From: Heterotrichella gracilis | Lineage: Eukaryota > Sar > Xanthophyceae > Tribonematales > Xanthonemataceae | Length of the DNA: 64,000 nt | Reading direction: 5' to 3' | Assembly: GCA_032358255.1 (NCBI GenBank) | Contig: JAULBX010000002.1 | Location: 1-64,000 of the forward strand | In this document: piece after piece, positions 27,523-37,186 of the stretch | Layout: each line of letters starts with the position of its first letter | How positions within the stretch are numbered: position 1 is the first letter of the stretch | The notes under the pieces: generated by a model | The model's input: only the letters and a program-made list of their open reading frames with translations | Databases searched by the model: none | Told to the model about the DNA's origin: nothing | Program-made: the position numbers and the translations under genes

Positions 27523-28833
27523 TTACTTTTTTAAAGAATTCATTTTTTTGAATCCTATTAACTGATCGTAATACATTCCGATCTTACGGTGATAAACAAA
27601 AATATTGTAATCATTTTCTGTATCCCAATGGTTTCCTTCTATAATTGTTTCGTCGCCACCTTTTTTTGTATCATTACTTAAAACATAAATGTAGTTGTAA
27701 TAACCTTGCTTTAAATACAACTGCGCTTCGTAACCAAAACGTTTATAGTTGTAAGTCATTTTGCTGGCTTTGTTCATGCGCCAATCAGTTAATTTTCCAA
27801 GTATATAAAAGTTACCGCTAGCTTCGGGTGTTAAATACGGAAGAAAAAAATCAACAAATACATAATCGGCTTCTGTATCCATATTCCCCTTAAAGTCGTT
27901 ATTCTTAATTAAGAATTTTCCATTAAAATCGTTATAGAATAAATATGGTTTTACCGAGCGTATCTCTTCTTTATATAAAACAATGTGATTTTTTAAATTC
28001 TCATCTTTATATATCTCTTTTACTTTTTCTGAATAAAATCTTACGCTTCTTGCATCAAAATATCTGAATTCGTTTCCACCATTAAAAGTCGTAGCGTCAT
28101 CTAACGAATAGGTAAGCGTATTGCCTCCCATAAATGTTGGCTTCACATCTGTAACTGCATTGTCCCAACGGTTATTTTGAGTTATAGTTACTTTAAGATC
28201 TTTGTATGGATTGGTAATATCATAACCTGAATTATTTATCACAAGGTCCATATGTTGTTTGTTATATTGCTCTCCATCACCTATAGGCTGCCTGAAATTA
28301 GCAGCAATGGTAATTTTTGGATCGTAAATTAAAAAACGCCTGCTTAATACAAGATCTTTTTTATCTCCGTCGGCATATACATAAACAATGTAATTTCCAC
28401 TTTTAGTAAATTTTAAACTCTGTTGAGGAAATAAAATATCGTAGTGAATATATTTTTGTAGTGTGTTAGTAGAAAATGAATAGTTAAGGATATTAAGGTC
28501 AAAAAAACCTGTCATGTATTCGCTTATCATCAGGTCACTTGGTGTCCAATCTGCATTGCAATGAATAAAAGAAATGCTGTATTGTCTTTTATCGGCTTCC
28601 AGATCATCAAAAGTTAATTGTATTTGTTCGGCACCATTAAGATCAATAATAGGTAAACCAAATTCCCAGCTTGATTCGTGGATCTGTACTGTTTTTATGG
28701 TTGACTTATAATTGTAATCATCATATTTAAGAACGTTATCATTTACATAATCTTCATCCTCGCCCGTTTTAGTTTGGGAAAGCATGGCAATGGGTAAAGC
28801 AAGTAAAAAATAAATGAAGGTTCTTTTAAACAT
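27523..28833 (-). CDS. Type IX secretion system plug protein (DUF5103 family)
   Basis: 436 residues from the ATG at 28833 (a TTG two codons earlier is less likely), with a signal peptide ending LSQ. The N-terminal beta-rich domain (about 30-140, with LPIIDLNGAEQIQLTFDDLEAD, YSISFIHCNADWTPSDLMISEYM) matches the DUF5103 / T9SS plug first domain. This family was named after the Plug subunit that closes the periplasmic side of the SprA translocon in Flavobacterium johnsoniae. The middle and C-terminal parts are Ig-like (NFYILGKLTDWRMNKASKMTYN). It stands alone here between a repeat island and a cargo gene, a fitting neighbour for the many T9SS substrates nearby. Confidence 0.85.
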   Translation of the reverse strand: MFKRTFIYFLLALPIAMLSQTKTGEDEDYVNDNVLKYDDYNYKSTIKTVQIHESSWEFGLPIIDLNGAEQIQLTFDDLEADKRQYSISFIHCNADWTPSDLMISEYMTGFFDLNILNYSFSTNTLQKYIHYDILFPQQSLKFTKSGNYIVYVYADGDKKDLVLSRRFLIYDPKITIAANFRQPIGDGEQYNKQHMDLVINNSGYDITNPYKDLKVTITQNNRWDNAVTDVKPTFMGGNTLTYSLDDATTFNGGNEFRYFDARSVRFYSEKVKEIYKDENLKNHIVLYKEEIRSVKPYLFYNDFNGKFLIKNNDFKGNMDTEADYVFVDFFLPYLTPEASGNFYILGKLTDWRMNKASKMTYNYKRFGYEAQLYLKQGYYNYIYVLSNDTKKGGDETIIEGNHWDTENDYNIFVYHRKIGMYYDQLIGFKKMNSLKK

Positions 28834-28896
28834 GATCAAATATAAACAAAGCGCAGTGCTTTAACGAAAATGGAAATGCAATTATTGTAAAAAAGT

Positions 28897-28936
28897 AAAA
28901 AAAAGATCCCGTCATGGCTAAACCGTGACGGGATCT
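28897..28936 (-). terminator. Terminator after T9SS cargo gene
   Basis: Perfect 11-bp stem AGATCCCGTCA/TGACGGGATCT (28904-28914, 28926-28936), followed on the minus strand by a run of eight T. Confidence 0.9.
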
Positions 28937-28955
28937 GTATAAAAAGAGTTAAAAA

Positions 28956-31550
28956 TTAGTGAATGATCTTTTTAGTGATCTTGCTGCTCTCAGTTTCAAC
29001 CGTTACAAATAACAATTGATTTTTTGCTTCTAAACCAAAATGTACTGTTTCGTTTTGAGCAGTAACTGACCTATTATCTACAATTTTTTGTCCTAAAACA
29101 TTTGTTACAGAGATATTAGCTTTAGTAGTTTTATCAAAGTTAAGATCTACATAAACACCACTTACATCATGCTTAACCATTACTGAGTTATCATTGATAA
29201 CCGGCGTATTGTTGTTAACACCTGTTGTAAGATCAGCGCAAACTGTTAATTCAAAACGTGCTGTTGATGTTGTATCGTTAATTGTACAAACGTATGGGCT
29301 TGCTTTAATGTTATGCGTAACATTTAATAATTTATCTTTTAAAGTTACACAAGCATTTGGCGGTAATAATTGCATATCAAAACCATTAATTGTGTACTGA
29401 CCGCTTGCCATTACTTTTACTAACACAGGAATAACTGCGTTTTGAGTTAAAGCATATGGTAAACTGTTAATTGAGTAATCTAAGTTTCCACCTTTTGTAG
29501 AGATGGTTGTGTATTTGCTGTATCCACCAGGATATCCAACATAACCCGGAGTTTGGAAGATCTTGCGGGCATCCCACTCAATATCATAAGCATTTGTAGC
29601 TGAACCGTGGAAACGAATTCCTGTTTCATCATAGTCACCACTAAAACCTTGAATTTGCAATTTAATTGGTAAACCGTAGTTAGCAATGTTGCTAGCATTA
29701 TTTGTTTTCATTACTTGCGTTGCACTAGAAACCTTGTTTGATTCTTGTGCATTTAAACTTGTATTTGAAAGCGCCTCAACATAAAAACCTTGTCCGGCAG
29801 GAATAAAATCTGTTCCGCCATTTGTTCCAAAACCATTTACAAATGTTGCGTATGGTCCGTCAGCATTATAAATATAAATTGCGTTTGTAACTTGTGGATT
29901 TCCGTTCCTTAATAATGTCCAACGAATTGGAGATGCGTAAGGGTTTGCAATTAAACAAGTACCGCTTTGAGCAGAATTAGTTAAGTTAATTGGTAAACCG
30001 CCTGTTACGGGAGATCCAACAAGATCAATTGTAATGTCAGAAGTAGTTGACGGACCTGTTCCTAAATAGGTCCAGAAACCTTTTCCAGGAGTTAAAGCCG
30101 TTCCAATAGTCATAGTAGTATCGTAACCATAGGCGTCACCTTCATTCCAACCTTGTACTGATTCAAAATAACCACCAGCAGAAGTTACATCTGTTGCAGA
30201 ACCTTCGATAGCCATTGGAAAATCATCGTACCAATCGTTCATGGTCATACCACTCACACCTGCTGATCCTAATAGAGCCCAACCGGTGTTACCACCAAGT
30301 ATAAAATTTTCAACAGTTACGTTACCTGTAATTGAACCACCCGCTGCGATCTGAGCTATTCTGCCTTTCACTGCGCTGGTAGCCTTTAAAGTGATGTTAC
30401 CACCGCTTGCAACAGCGGCAGCGGCAGAGATCTTTAATGAATCATTAATATTTATTGCAGTACCTATTGTTTTATTTCCGGCACCGTTTGCTTCAAGCGC
30501 GTTTAATGTTAAACTTGTTCCGGTAATAGATTGAGTACCACCATTCATTCTTAGTAAAGCGTTGTTTGCAGTTATAGATCCGTTATTGGTTAAGTTACCG
30601 TTAAAACCTATAAAAGAGTTATTTGCCAATGTAGTTGTACTACCGGTAGTGGTTGTTAAATTATCAAACAGGGCTTGTGTTGTTGCGGTATTACCTGCGG
30701 TAACAGTTCCACCCATCATATTTACAACAGAGGTGCCGGCTGTTAAACCACCTAAGGCGGTTACACTCCATGAACCTGTAACATTTATATTACCGCTCAT
30801 AGTTAGGTTACCTGAAGTGTTAAAACGGATACTGCCAATTGGATTGTTAACGGCGCTCGCATTACCGGTAATGGTTTTAGTACCAGTTCCAACAAAAATA
30901 ACGGCGCCGGTGTTACTTGGTGCAGCAACATTTGTAGTGCCAGATATCGTTAACATATTTGTGACATTCAGGGCTCCACGGTATGACATTGGATTATTGC
31001 CTCCAGTAAAGAATAAATTAGTTGTTGTAGAAGTGCCAGCACCAAAATTTATTGTTCTGTTACCACTGCCTGTTGCAACAATCTCTAAGTTTTGGAAAGG
31101 AAAATTACCAACTATAGTTCTTAAAGTGGTTGAATTTAAATTATAATCCAACCAGCTTGTTGAAGTAGTTAGATATGAAGCGCTTACCGATTTATTTAAA
31201 TTACCTGTAATATGAAGTGTAGATGAAGGAGAACTAAATGTTCCGCCCAGTAAACTCATACTCGTTAAATTTAACTCAATTCCTGAAGCATCAACTGTTC
31301 CTGTATAATTTGCTTGCATACTCAAGATATTAAAACCCTCGTCTGCATTTATTATACAATTATCATTTGTAACCGAACCGTCAAATACAGCGTTCTCGCC
31401 AAATGAAGGCGAACCAAAAAGTGGTGTTGGCGTCCAGTTGTTTGGATTTTCGAAATCGTTATCCAGATCAGCGTTGGTCCATGTATAAGATTGTGATTTA
31501 GTTATTGTAACTGTTAATAAACTAAATAATAAAATAAATATTCTTTTCAT
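28956..31550 (-). CDS. T9SS type A cargo protein, beta-helix-like body (paralogue 1)
   Basis: 864 residues with a signal peptide ending TKSQS. The body (about 25-430) is Thr/Asn/Gly-rich with repeating short strands (ITGNLNKS, LTSMSLLGGTF, NLTMSGNINVTGSW), as in right-handed beta-helix or autotransporter-like adhesins. The segment at ~430-620 includes NDWYDDFPMAIEGSATDV and LIANPYASPIRW. The C-terminus (~790-864) is a type A T9SS sorting domain (ISVTNVLGQKIVDN, VTVETESSKITKKIIH). It should be secreted through the outer membrane and attached at the surface. A paralogue lies directly upstream (31735-34437), and the last ~125 residues of the two are almost identical. Function is probably adhesion or matrix; ligand unknown. 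Confidence 0.85.
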   Translation of the reverse strand: MKRIFILLFSLLTVTITKSQSYTWTNADLDNDFENPNNWTPTPLFGSPSFGENAVFDGSVTNDNCIINADEGFNILSMQANYTGTVDASGIELNLTSMSLLGGTFSSPSSTLHITGNLNKSVSASYLTTSTSWLDYNLNSTTLRTIVGNFPFQNLEIVATGSGNRTINFGAGTSTTTNLFFTGGNNPMSYRGALNVTNMLTISGTTNVAAPSNTGAVIFVGTGTKTITGNASAVNNPIGSIRFNTSGNLTMSGNINVTGSWSVTALGGLTAGTSVVNMMGGTVTAGNTATTQALFDNLTTTTGSTTTLANNSFIGFNGNLTNNGSITANNALLRMNGGTQSITGTSLTLNALEANGAGNKTIGTAININDSLKISAAAAVASGGNITLKATSAVKGRIAQIAAGGSITGNVTVENFILGGNTGWALLGSAGVSGMTMNDWYDDFPMAIEGSATDVTSAGGYFESVQGWNEGDAYGYDTTMTIGTALTPGKGFWTYLGTGPSTTSDITIDLVGSPVTGGLPINLTNSAQSGTCLIANPYASPIRWTLLRNGNPQVTNAIYIYNADGPYATFVNGFGTNGGTDFIPAGQGFYVEALSNTSLNAQESNKVSSATQVMKTNNASNIANYGLPIKLQIQGFSGDYDETGIRFHGSATNAYDIEWDARKIFQTPGYVGYPGGYSKYTTISTKGGNLDYSINSLPYALTQNAVIPVLVKVMASGQYTINGFDMQLLPPNACVTLKDKLLNVTHNIKASPYVCTINDTTSTARFELTVCADLTTGVNNNTPVINDNSVMVKHDVSGVYVDLNFDKTTKANISVTNVLGQKIVDNRSVTAQNETVHFGLEAKNQLLFVTVETESSKITKKIIH

Positions 31551-31672
31551 ATTCTGTAATTTATATAAGTAAATGTAAACTAATTTTTTTAGTTTTTCAA
31601 GGGTTTTTGAACAAAAGTTAGTAAAATTTAAAATGATTTAGACAAACCGGGCTTTTTAGCTTTAGATTCAAA

Positions 31673-31714
31673 GAAAAACCCCCCACTTATGACCAAAATT
31701 ATCATAAGTGGGGG
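31673..31714 (-). terminator. Terminator after T9SS cargo paralogue 2
   Basis: Perfect 13-bp stem CCCCCACTTATGA/TCATAAGTGGGGG (31680-31692, 31702-31714), with TTTTTCTTT following on the minus strand. Confidence 0.88.
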
Positions 31715-31734
31715 ATTATAAAATACAATTAAAA

Positions 31735-34437
31735 TTAATGAATGATCTTTTTAGTGATCTTGCTGTTCTCAGTTTCAACAGTTACAAATAACAATTGATT
31801 TTTTGCTTCTAAACCAAAATGTACTGTTTCTTTTTGTGTAGTAACTGATTTATTATCTACAATTTTTTGTCCTAAAACATTTGTTACTGAGATATTTGCT
31901 TTAGTAGCTTTATCAAAGTTAAGATCTACATAAACACCGCTTACATCATGCTTTACCATTAATGAGTTATCATTTATAACCGGTGTATTGTTGTTAACAC
32001 CTGTAGTAAGATCAGCACAAACTGTTAATTCAAAACGTGCAGTTGATGTTGTATCGTTAATAGTACAAACGTATGGGCTTGCTTTGATGTTATGAGTAAC
32101 ATTTAATAATTTATCTTTTAAGGTAACACAAGCCTCAGGAGGCATTTTTTGCATGTCTTCGCCGGTAAGAGTGTACTGGCCACTTGCCATTACCTTAACA
32201 AGCACAGGTATAACAGCGTTTTGAGTAAGGGCAAAAGGAAGACTATTTATGGAGTAATCTAAGTCACTGCTTTTGGTGGAAATAGACGTTGGGTTAATCC
32301 CGTAATTACGTTTACCTGGTTTTGGCATACTAAAGATCTTGCGGGCATCCAATGTTTTGTCAAAAGCATTTGTTGCTGAACCATGAAAACGAATTACTGT
32401 TTCATCATTATCACCATTAAAACCATTAACTCGTAATTTTATTGGTAAGCCAGTATTTGCATTTGAAGTAGCAACGTTGGTTTTTAATAATTGTGTATTG
32501 CTCGAAACTTTATTTGATTCTAAAGCAATTAAAGTAGCCGCGGCAGTTGCTTCAACATAAAACCCTTGCCCTGCAGGTATAAAATCACTACCGCCATTTG
32601 TTCCGACACCATTCACATAAGTAGCGTAGTTTCCTAAATCGGCATCATAAATATAAACAGCATCACTTACTGAGCTATTACCATTTCGCAAAAGTGACCA
32701 CCTGATAGGCGAAGCATAAGGATTCGCAATTAAATTTGTTCCTGTTTGCGCAGAACTTGTTAAAGGAATTGCAACGCTTCCTGTTACCGGGCTTCCGGTA
32801 AGGTTCATAACAATATCTGCACTAGTTACAGTATTTGTTCCTAAATACACCCAAAAACCTTGTGCCGGATTTAACGATGTACTTATTGTTATGGTGGTAT
32901 CATAACCATAACTATCAGTTTCATCCCAACCCAAAACCGATTCAAAATAGTAACCAGCAGAAGTTACGCCTGTAGCAGACCCTTCAATTGCCATTGGAAA
33001 ATCATCGTACCAGTCATTCATAGTTTGGCCGCTTACTCCACCTGCACCTAGCATTGCCCAGTCTGTATTTCCACCAAGGGCGAAAGTTTCAACTGTTACA
33101 TTACCTGTAATAGACCCCCCAGTTGCTATTTCCGCTATTCGGCCTTTTAATGCACTGGTAGATTTTATAGTTAGATTCCCTCCACTTGCAAGCGTCCCGG
33201 CAGCAGATATTTTCAGTGAGTCGGTTATTTCAACAGGAGATGAAAGTGTTTTTGTTCCTGTATTATTTATATCAATAGCGTTAATTGTAAATGTTGCCGC
33301 ACTGCTAATAGCTTGTGAACCGCTACCACTAAGTCTTAATAAGGCGTTGTTCGGAGTGATACTCCCACTGTTATTTAAATTTGCTTTTAAATTTATAATT
33401 GAATTGGAAGTCCAAACTGTATTGCTCCCGGTTATAGTGCTTAAATTATCAAAAAAAGCTTGTGTAGTCGGCGTATTGCCGGCTGTAATAGTTCCACCTC
33501 TCATGCTTACTGTTGAAGTACCAGCAACAAAACCTCCAATGTTAGCAATTGAGTAAGTTCCACCAACTAAAGGAAATGTTGTACTTATATTAGTACTTGT
33601 TTGACTTGCAGCAATTGTCACGTTGTCTATCATAGTTAGCGTTCCAGAGGTGTTTACTAAAATATTAGGAACTGGGTTTTGCAATGGTAAACTAGTGCCA
33701 AAGATTGTTTTTGAACTAACTCCAGCTAAAATTATTGTTCCAGTATTAGATCCAGCAGAAAGGGTTCCTGAAGCAGTACCTGAAATACGTAATGAGTTTG
33801 TTACAACAATTTCTCCTCGATAAGAGAATGGATGAGCTCCACCATTAAAATGTAGGTTCACACAAGTGGGGGTTGATGCGCTTAACAGAATGTTTTGCTT
33901 AGAGAAGTCGATGTGTCTATTGCCAGCGCTACCGCCTGCTGTAATTTCAAGATTTGCCAAATTGGGAAAATTTCCGGAAATATATCTAAGAGGAGTAGTG
34001 TTACAATAAAAAGACACTGTATTTGTAACGGGTACATCAAATACAGCACTCCCGGCTTGGAATAATGTACCTCGTACAGATAAGATAGCAGTTGGTGCCA
34101 AAAAGGTTCCTCCATACATCATGAGGGCGCTAGTGGTAATATTCACTGAACTTGCATCGACTGTGCCATTATAACTACTCATAATACTAATAACATTTGG
34201 ATCTGCATCATTAGGTATTATGCAATTATCACTGGTTATTGAACCATCAAATATCGCATCGTCAGTATAGGACGGATAGGGTAAACCGAGAAATCCGGTG
34301 AGAGGATCAGGAGTCCAGTTCAGATTATTTTCATAGTCATTATCGCCTCCTCCATTGGTCCAGGTAAAGCTAGTGGGTGCTTGGCCAACCATGTTGGCTG
34401 TAATAAAAAATACGAGTACTGTTACTAGTGTTTTCAT
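31735..34437 (-). CDS. T9SS type A cargo protein, beta-helix-like body (paralogue 2)
   Basis: 900 residues with a signal peptide ending MVGQA. The design is the same as the downstream paralogue: an opening TNGGGDNDYENNLNWTPDP, a strand-repeat body (~60-450), the NDWYDDFPMAIEGSATGV segment, LIANPYASPIRW, and a type A T9SS tail ending ENSKITKKIIH. The body has diverged and carries extra insertions, while the last ~125 residues differ from paralogue 1 at only a handful of sites. Its upstream region (34438-34808) holds paired TAGGTA inverted repeats that look like operator sites. Each paralogue has its own terminator, so the two are separate transcription units. Surface adhesion is the likely role (inference). 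Confidence 0.85.
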   Translation of the reverse strand: MKTLVTVLVFFITANMVGQAPTSFTWTNGGGDNDYENNLNWTPDPLTGFLGLPYPSYTDDAIFDGSITSDNCIIPNDADPNVISIMSSYNGTVDASSVNITTSALMMYGGTFLAPTAILSVRGTLFQAGSAVFDVPVTNTVSFYCNTTPLRYISGNFPNLANLEITAGGSAGNRHIDFSKQNILLSASTPTCVNLHFNGGAHPFSYRGEIVVTNSLRISGTASGTLSAGSNTGTIILAGVSSKTIFGTSLPLQNPVPNILVNTSGTLTMIDNVTIAASQTSTNISTTFPLVGGTYSIANIGGFVAGTSTVSMRGGTITAGNTPTTQAFFDNLSTITGSNTVWTSNSIINLKANLNNSGSITPNNALLRLSGSGSQAISSAATFTINAIDINNTGTKTLSSPVEITDSLKISAAGTLASGGNLTIKSTSALKGRIAEIATGGSITGNVTVETFALGGNTDWAMLGAGGVSGQTMNDWYDDFPMAIEGSATGVTSAGYYFESVLGWDETDSYGYDTTITISTSLNPAQGFWVYLGTNTVTSADIVMNLTGSPVTGSVAIPLTSSAQTGTNLIANPYASPIRWSLLRNGNSSVSDAVYIYDADLGNYATYVNGVGTNGGSDFIPAGQGFYVEATAAATLIALESNKVSSNTQLLKTNVATSNANTGLPIKLRVNGFNGDNDETVIRFHGSATNAFDKTLDARKIFSMPKPGKRNYGINPTSISTKSSDLDYSINSLPFALTQNAVIPVLVKVMASGQYTLTGEDMQKMPPEACVTLKDKLLNVTHNIKASPYVCTINDTTSTARFELTVCADLTTGVNNNTPVINDNSLMVKHDVSGVYVDLNFDKATKANISVTNVLGQKIVDNKSVTTQKETVHFGLEAKNQLLFVTVETENSKITKKIIH

Positions 34438-34808
34438 GCTTTTAAATTTTAATTGGTTATATTAAATGTTCCAAATAAAAACTCGCCTTGTCAATAGGTA
34501 ATTTTACCTATTTTTTGAATTATTTTTACCTACCTCTGGCAGTAGGTACTTTTAGTTTTAAAGTCCAATTTATTAGTCGTTTACTAAGATTTTAACATTA
34601 ATAGAATTCGTTTAGAAACCCTTTTATCAAAAAACGATCTCCCCCTTTTAGGGGGGATGTTAATTAAAGTGAAAAATATTGCGTATTCAGCATCTGCAGG
34701 TTAACCAGCTAATTCTACCACTTATCAAAAAACTACTTGATGGCCATTACCTTAACTTAATAATAATTACATTTACCATCTAATTTTGCTTTAAAACGGA
34801 ACCTATTT
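34438..34808. other. 371-bp divergent intergenic region
   Basis: No gene is visible. Near the cargo gene it holds TAGGTA repeats (see 34493-34548). Around 34640-34660 there is a CCCCCTTTTAGGGGGG half-palindrome resembling the G/C-box repeat at 63403-63499. Near the receptor gene, TACATTTA (34768-34775) lies in a stretch also found before the thiolase gene. Confidence 0.55.
34493..34548. promoter_or_regulatory. Paired TAGGTA inverted repeats, possible operators
   Basis: AATAGGTAATTTTACCTATT (34493-34512) is a perfect 20-bp palindrome. Fifteen bases on, TACCTAC (34527-34533) and GTAGGTA (34542-34548) form a second inverted repeat. The same hexamer thus occurs four times in 54 bp, about 55-110 bp upstream of the cargo start at 34437. 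This spacing fits two dimer-binding sites. The first palindrome is followed by TTTTTT and might alternatively be a weak terminator. Confidence 0.5.
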
Positions 34809-37175
34809 ATGACGTCTATCAAACATCTTAAAAAAATAAACCTTTTGGTTATTTTCTTTCTTTCGGCTTTTGGTGTTTTTTCTCAAACAACAGGCCTTGT
34901 GAAAGGTTTTGTTTATGATAAAGCAAATGGCGAACCGGTGCCTTTTAGTAATGTTTATTTTAAAGGCACTACTATTGGCGCAAATACCGATCTTAATGGT
35001 TTTTTTACCATTACCCGTGTGCCACCGGGCGAATATAAGATCATTGTAACCAATCTTGATTTTGATACAATTAGCGAAACCATTACCGTTAAAGCTGGTG
35101 ATGTAATTACAAAAAAATTCTTTTCAGTAAAGGGTGGTATTAAATTAGAAGAGGTTGAGATCTCAACTACAGCTGTGGATAAAATTGAGAATACCACTGT
35201 AGCGGTTCAAAAAATTGATCCCATAATAATAAGCAAATTACCATCTGTGGGCGAGCCTGATATTGCTCAATACTTACAGGTTTTACCCGGTGTGATCTTT
35301 ACAGGTGATCAGGGTGGGCAATTATATATACGTGGTGGATTACCAGTTCAAAATAAAGTATTATTGGATGGGCTTATTGTTTATAATCCTTTTCACTCTA
35401 TTGGTTTGTTCTCTGTTTTTGACAACGATATTATGAAGAATGCATCTGTATACAGCGCCGGTTTTGGCGCCGAGTACGGTGGCAGAACGTCTTCTATTAT
35501 GGATGTAACTACCCGTGATGGAAATAAAAAACGCATTAGTGGCAAAATAGCCGCTTCTACCTTTGGTGCCAAAGCTACATTAGAAGGTCCACTTGTAAAG
35601 TTAAAAGATGATGGCAACACCAGTGCTTCATTTTTACTTTCGGCAAAACATTCTTATTTACCACAAACCTCAAAGTTGCTTTATTCATATGCTAACCCAA
35701 ATGGTTTGCCTTTTTATTACACCGATCTTTATGGTAAAGCCTCTATCAATTCAACCGGTGGAAGTAAATTCAGTATGTTTGGTTTTAATTTTAGCGATAA
35801 AGTAAATTATAGCGAAACAGCTTCTTTTGACTGGAAAAATACTGGTATTGGAACAAATTTTGTACTTGTACCACAATCAAGTAATTTATTAATTGAAGGT
35901 GTTTTTGCTTACTCAAAATATAATGTAAATTTTAAGAATCCTACGCTTGAAACCGATTCTAAAAAAAGTGATGTGAGCGGTGTTAACACCGGTTTTAATT
36001 TTGTAAAATTCATTGGTCGTCAGGAATTAAGATTTGGTTTTGAAGGCGTTATTACAAATACCAATTACGAAATTCAAAACCCTTATTACGCGGTAATAAA
36101 AATGAGTCGTTCTACAATTGATGTTGCCGGCTTTTTAAAACATAAATTCATTGATAAAAAGAAACGCATCGTTTTTGAACCGAGTATTCGTTTACAATAT
36201 TATGCAACACTTGCCGTATTCTCTCCTGAACCTCGCGCATCTCTTAAAGTAAATGTAACACCAAAAATACGTTTTAAAGGTGCGGGTGGATTATATAGCC
36301 AAACACTTTTAAGTGCAAATAGCGATAGGGATATTGTAAATCTGTTTTACGGTTTTATTAATTCGCCTGAGAACGATCAGATCTCTAAAACATATATTGA
36401 TTACAAAGGAGCCACTAAAACCGTTAACTCTTCTGTTCAAAAAGCCACGCATATAGTTGGTGGATTTGAATTTGATCTTTTTAAACATTTTGAATTGAAT
36501 GTGGAAGTTTACCAAAAGAATTTTAACCAGGTAATTAATGTTAACCGCGAGAAAATTTTTGATGATAATGATGTTAATGCCTACCGCCCTGATGAATACA
36601 AAAAGAATTTTGTGATAGAACAAGGCCGCGGACGTGGGTTTGACGTAGTTTTAAAATACGACAAAAAACGTTTTTATTTCTGGGCAGTTTACTCACTTAC
36701 ATTTAATGATCGTTGGATAGGAAATAATGCAAGCGGTGTTGTAACAAATTACCCACCAAATTTTGATCGTCGTCATAATGTAAATTTAGTATCATCATAC
36801 AATTTTGGTAAAAAGAAGCAATGGGAGGTTAACGCCCGTTGGAATTACGGTACAGGTTTTCCGTTTACACAAACACAAGGTTTTATTAATCAGTTAAACC
36901 CTGCAGGTAATATTAATTATAATTTAAATACTGCTAACGGCACTTTAAACTACATTCCCGGCACCTTAAATGGTGGGCGTTTACCAGATTATCACCGTTT
37001 TGATATTGGTGTAAAATATAAATATCACTGGAGCGAAAAAACAACTTTTGAAATTAACGCCGGAGCAACAAATATTTACAACCGCGAAAATATTTTTTAT
37101 GTTGACCGTTTTACGTTCTCCCGCATTAACCAATTGCCTATAATGCCAAATATTAATTTGAGTCTTACTTTTTAA
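34809..37175 (+). CDS. TonB-dependent receptor with carboxypeptidase-regulatory-like domain
   Basis: 788 residues, with a signal peptide ending VFSQ. Residues ~28-112 are a CarboxypepD_reg-like domain (ANGEPVPFSNVYFKGTTIGA, TRVPPGEYKIIVTNL). The plug lies at ~125-240 (LPGVIFTGDQGGQLYIRGG, LLDGLIVYNPFHSIGLFSVF, AEYGGRTSSIMDVTTRDG), then a 22-strand type barrel ending in phenylalanine (NINLSLTF). It is the first gene of a likely operon with a PduO-type cobalamin adenosyltransferase (11-bp gap) and a hotdog thioesterase (5-bp gap after that). Context hints at corrinoid uptake, but the receptor sequence itself does not prove a BtuB role, and no cobalamin riboswitch was recognised upstream. Confidence 0.87.
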   Translation: MTSIKHLKKINLLVIFFLSAFGVFSQTTGLVKGFVYDKANGEPVPFSNVYFKGTTIGANTDLNGFFTITRVPPGEYKIIVTNLDFDTISETITVKAGDVITKKFFSVKGGIKLEEVEISTTAVDKIENTTVAVQKIDPIIISKLPSVGEPDIAQYLQVLPGVIFTGDQGGQLYIRGGLPVQNKVLLDGLIVYNPFHSIGLFSVFDNDIMKNASVYSAGFGAEYGGRTSSIMDVTTRDGNKKRISGKIAASTFGAKATLEGPLVKLKDDGNTSASFLLSAKHSYLPQTSKLLYSYANPNGLPFYYTDLYGKASINSTGGSKFSMFGFNFSDKVNYSETASFDWKNTGIGTNFVLVPQSSNLLIEGVFAYSKYNVNFKNPTLETDSKKSDVSGVNTGFNFVKFIGRQELRFGFEGVITNTNYEIQNPYYAVIKMSRSTIDVAGFLKHKFIDKKKRIVFEPSIRLQYYATLAVFSPEPRASLKVNVTPKIRFKGAGGLYSQTLLSANSDRDIVNLFYGFINSPENDQISKTYIDYKGATKTVNSSVQKATHIVGGFEFDLFKHFELNVEVYQKNFNQVINVNREKIFDDNDVNAYRPDEYKKNFVIEQGRGRGFDVVLKYDKKRFYFWAVYSLTFNDRWIGNNASGVVTNYPPNFDRRHNVNLVSSYNFGKKKQWEVNARWNYGTGFPFTQTQGFINQLNPAGNINYNLNTANGTLNYIPGTLNGGRLPDYHRFDIGVKYKYHWSEKTTFEINAGATNIYNRENIFYVDRFTFSRINQLPIMPNINLSLTF

Positions 37176-37186
37176 ACAGCAAACAC

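Noticed and set aside
28837-28844. TATATTTG -7-like match before the T9SS plug gene (minus strand)
   Set aside because: It lies only 3 bp before the ATG, which would place transcription start inside the coding region; probably chance.
30562-31146. 194-residue plus-strand open frame
   Set aside because: It lies antisense inside the T9SS cargo gene at 28956-31550. Its valine/proline-rich translation is what repetitive Thr/Asn codons give on the other strand, and it has no leader or family motif.
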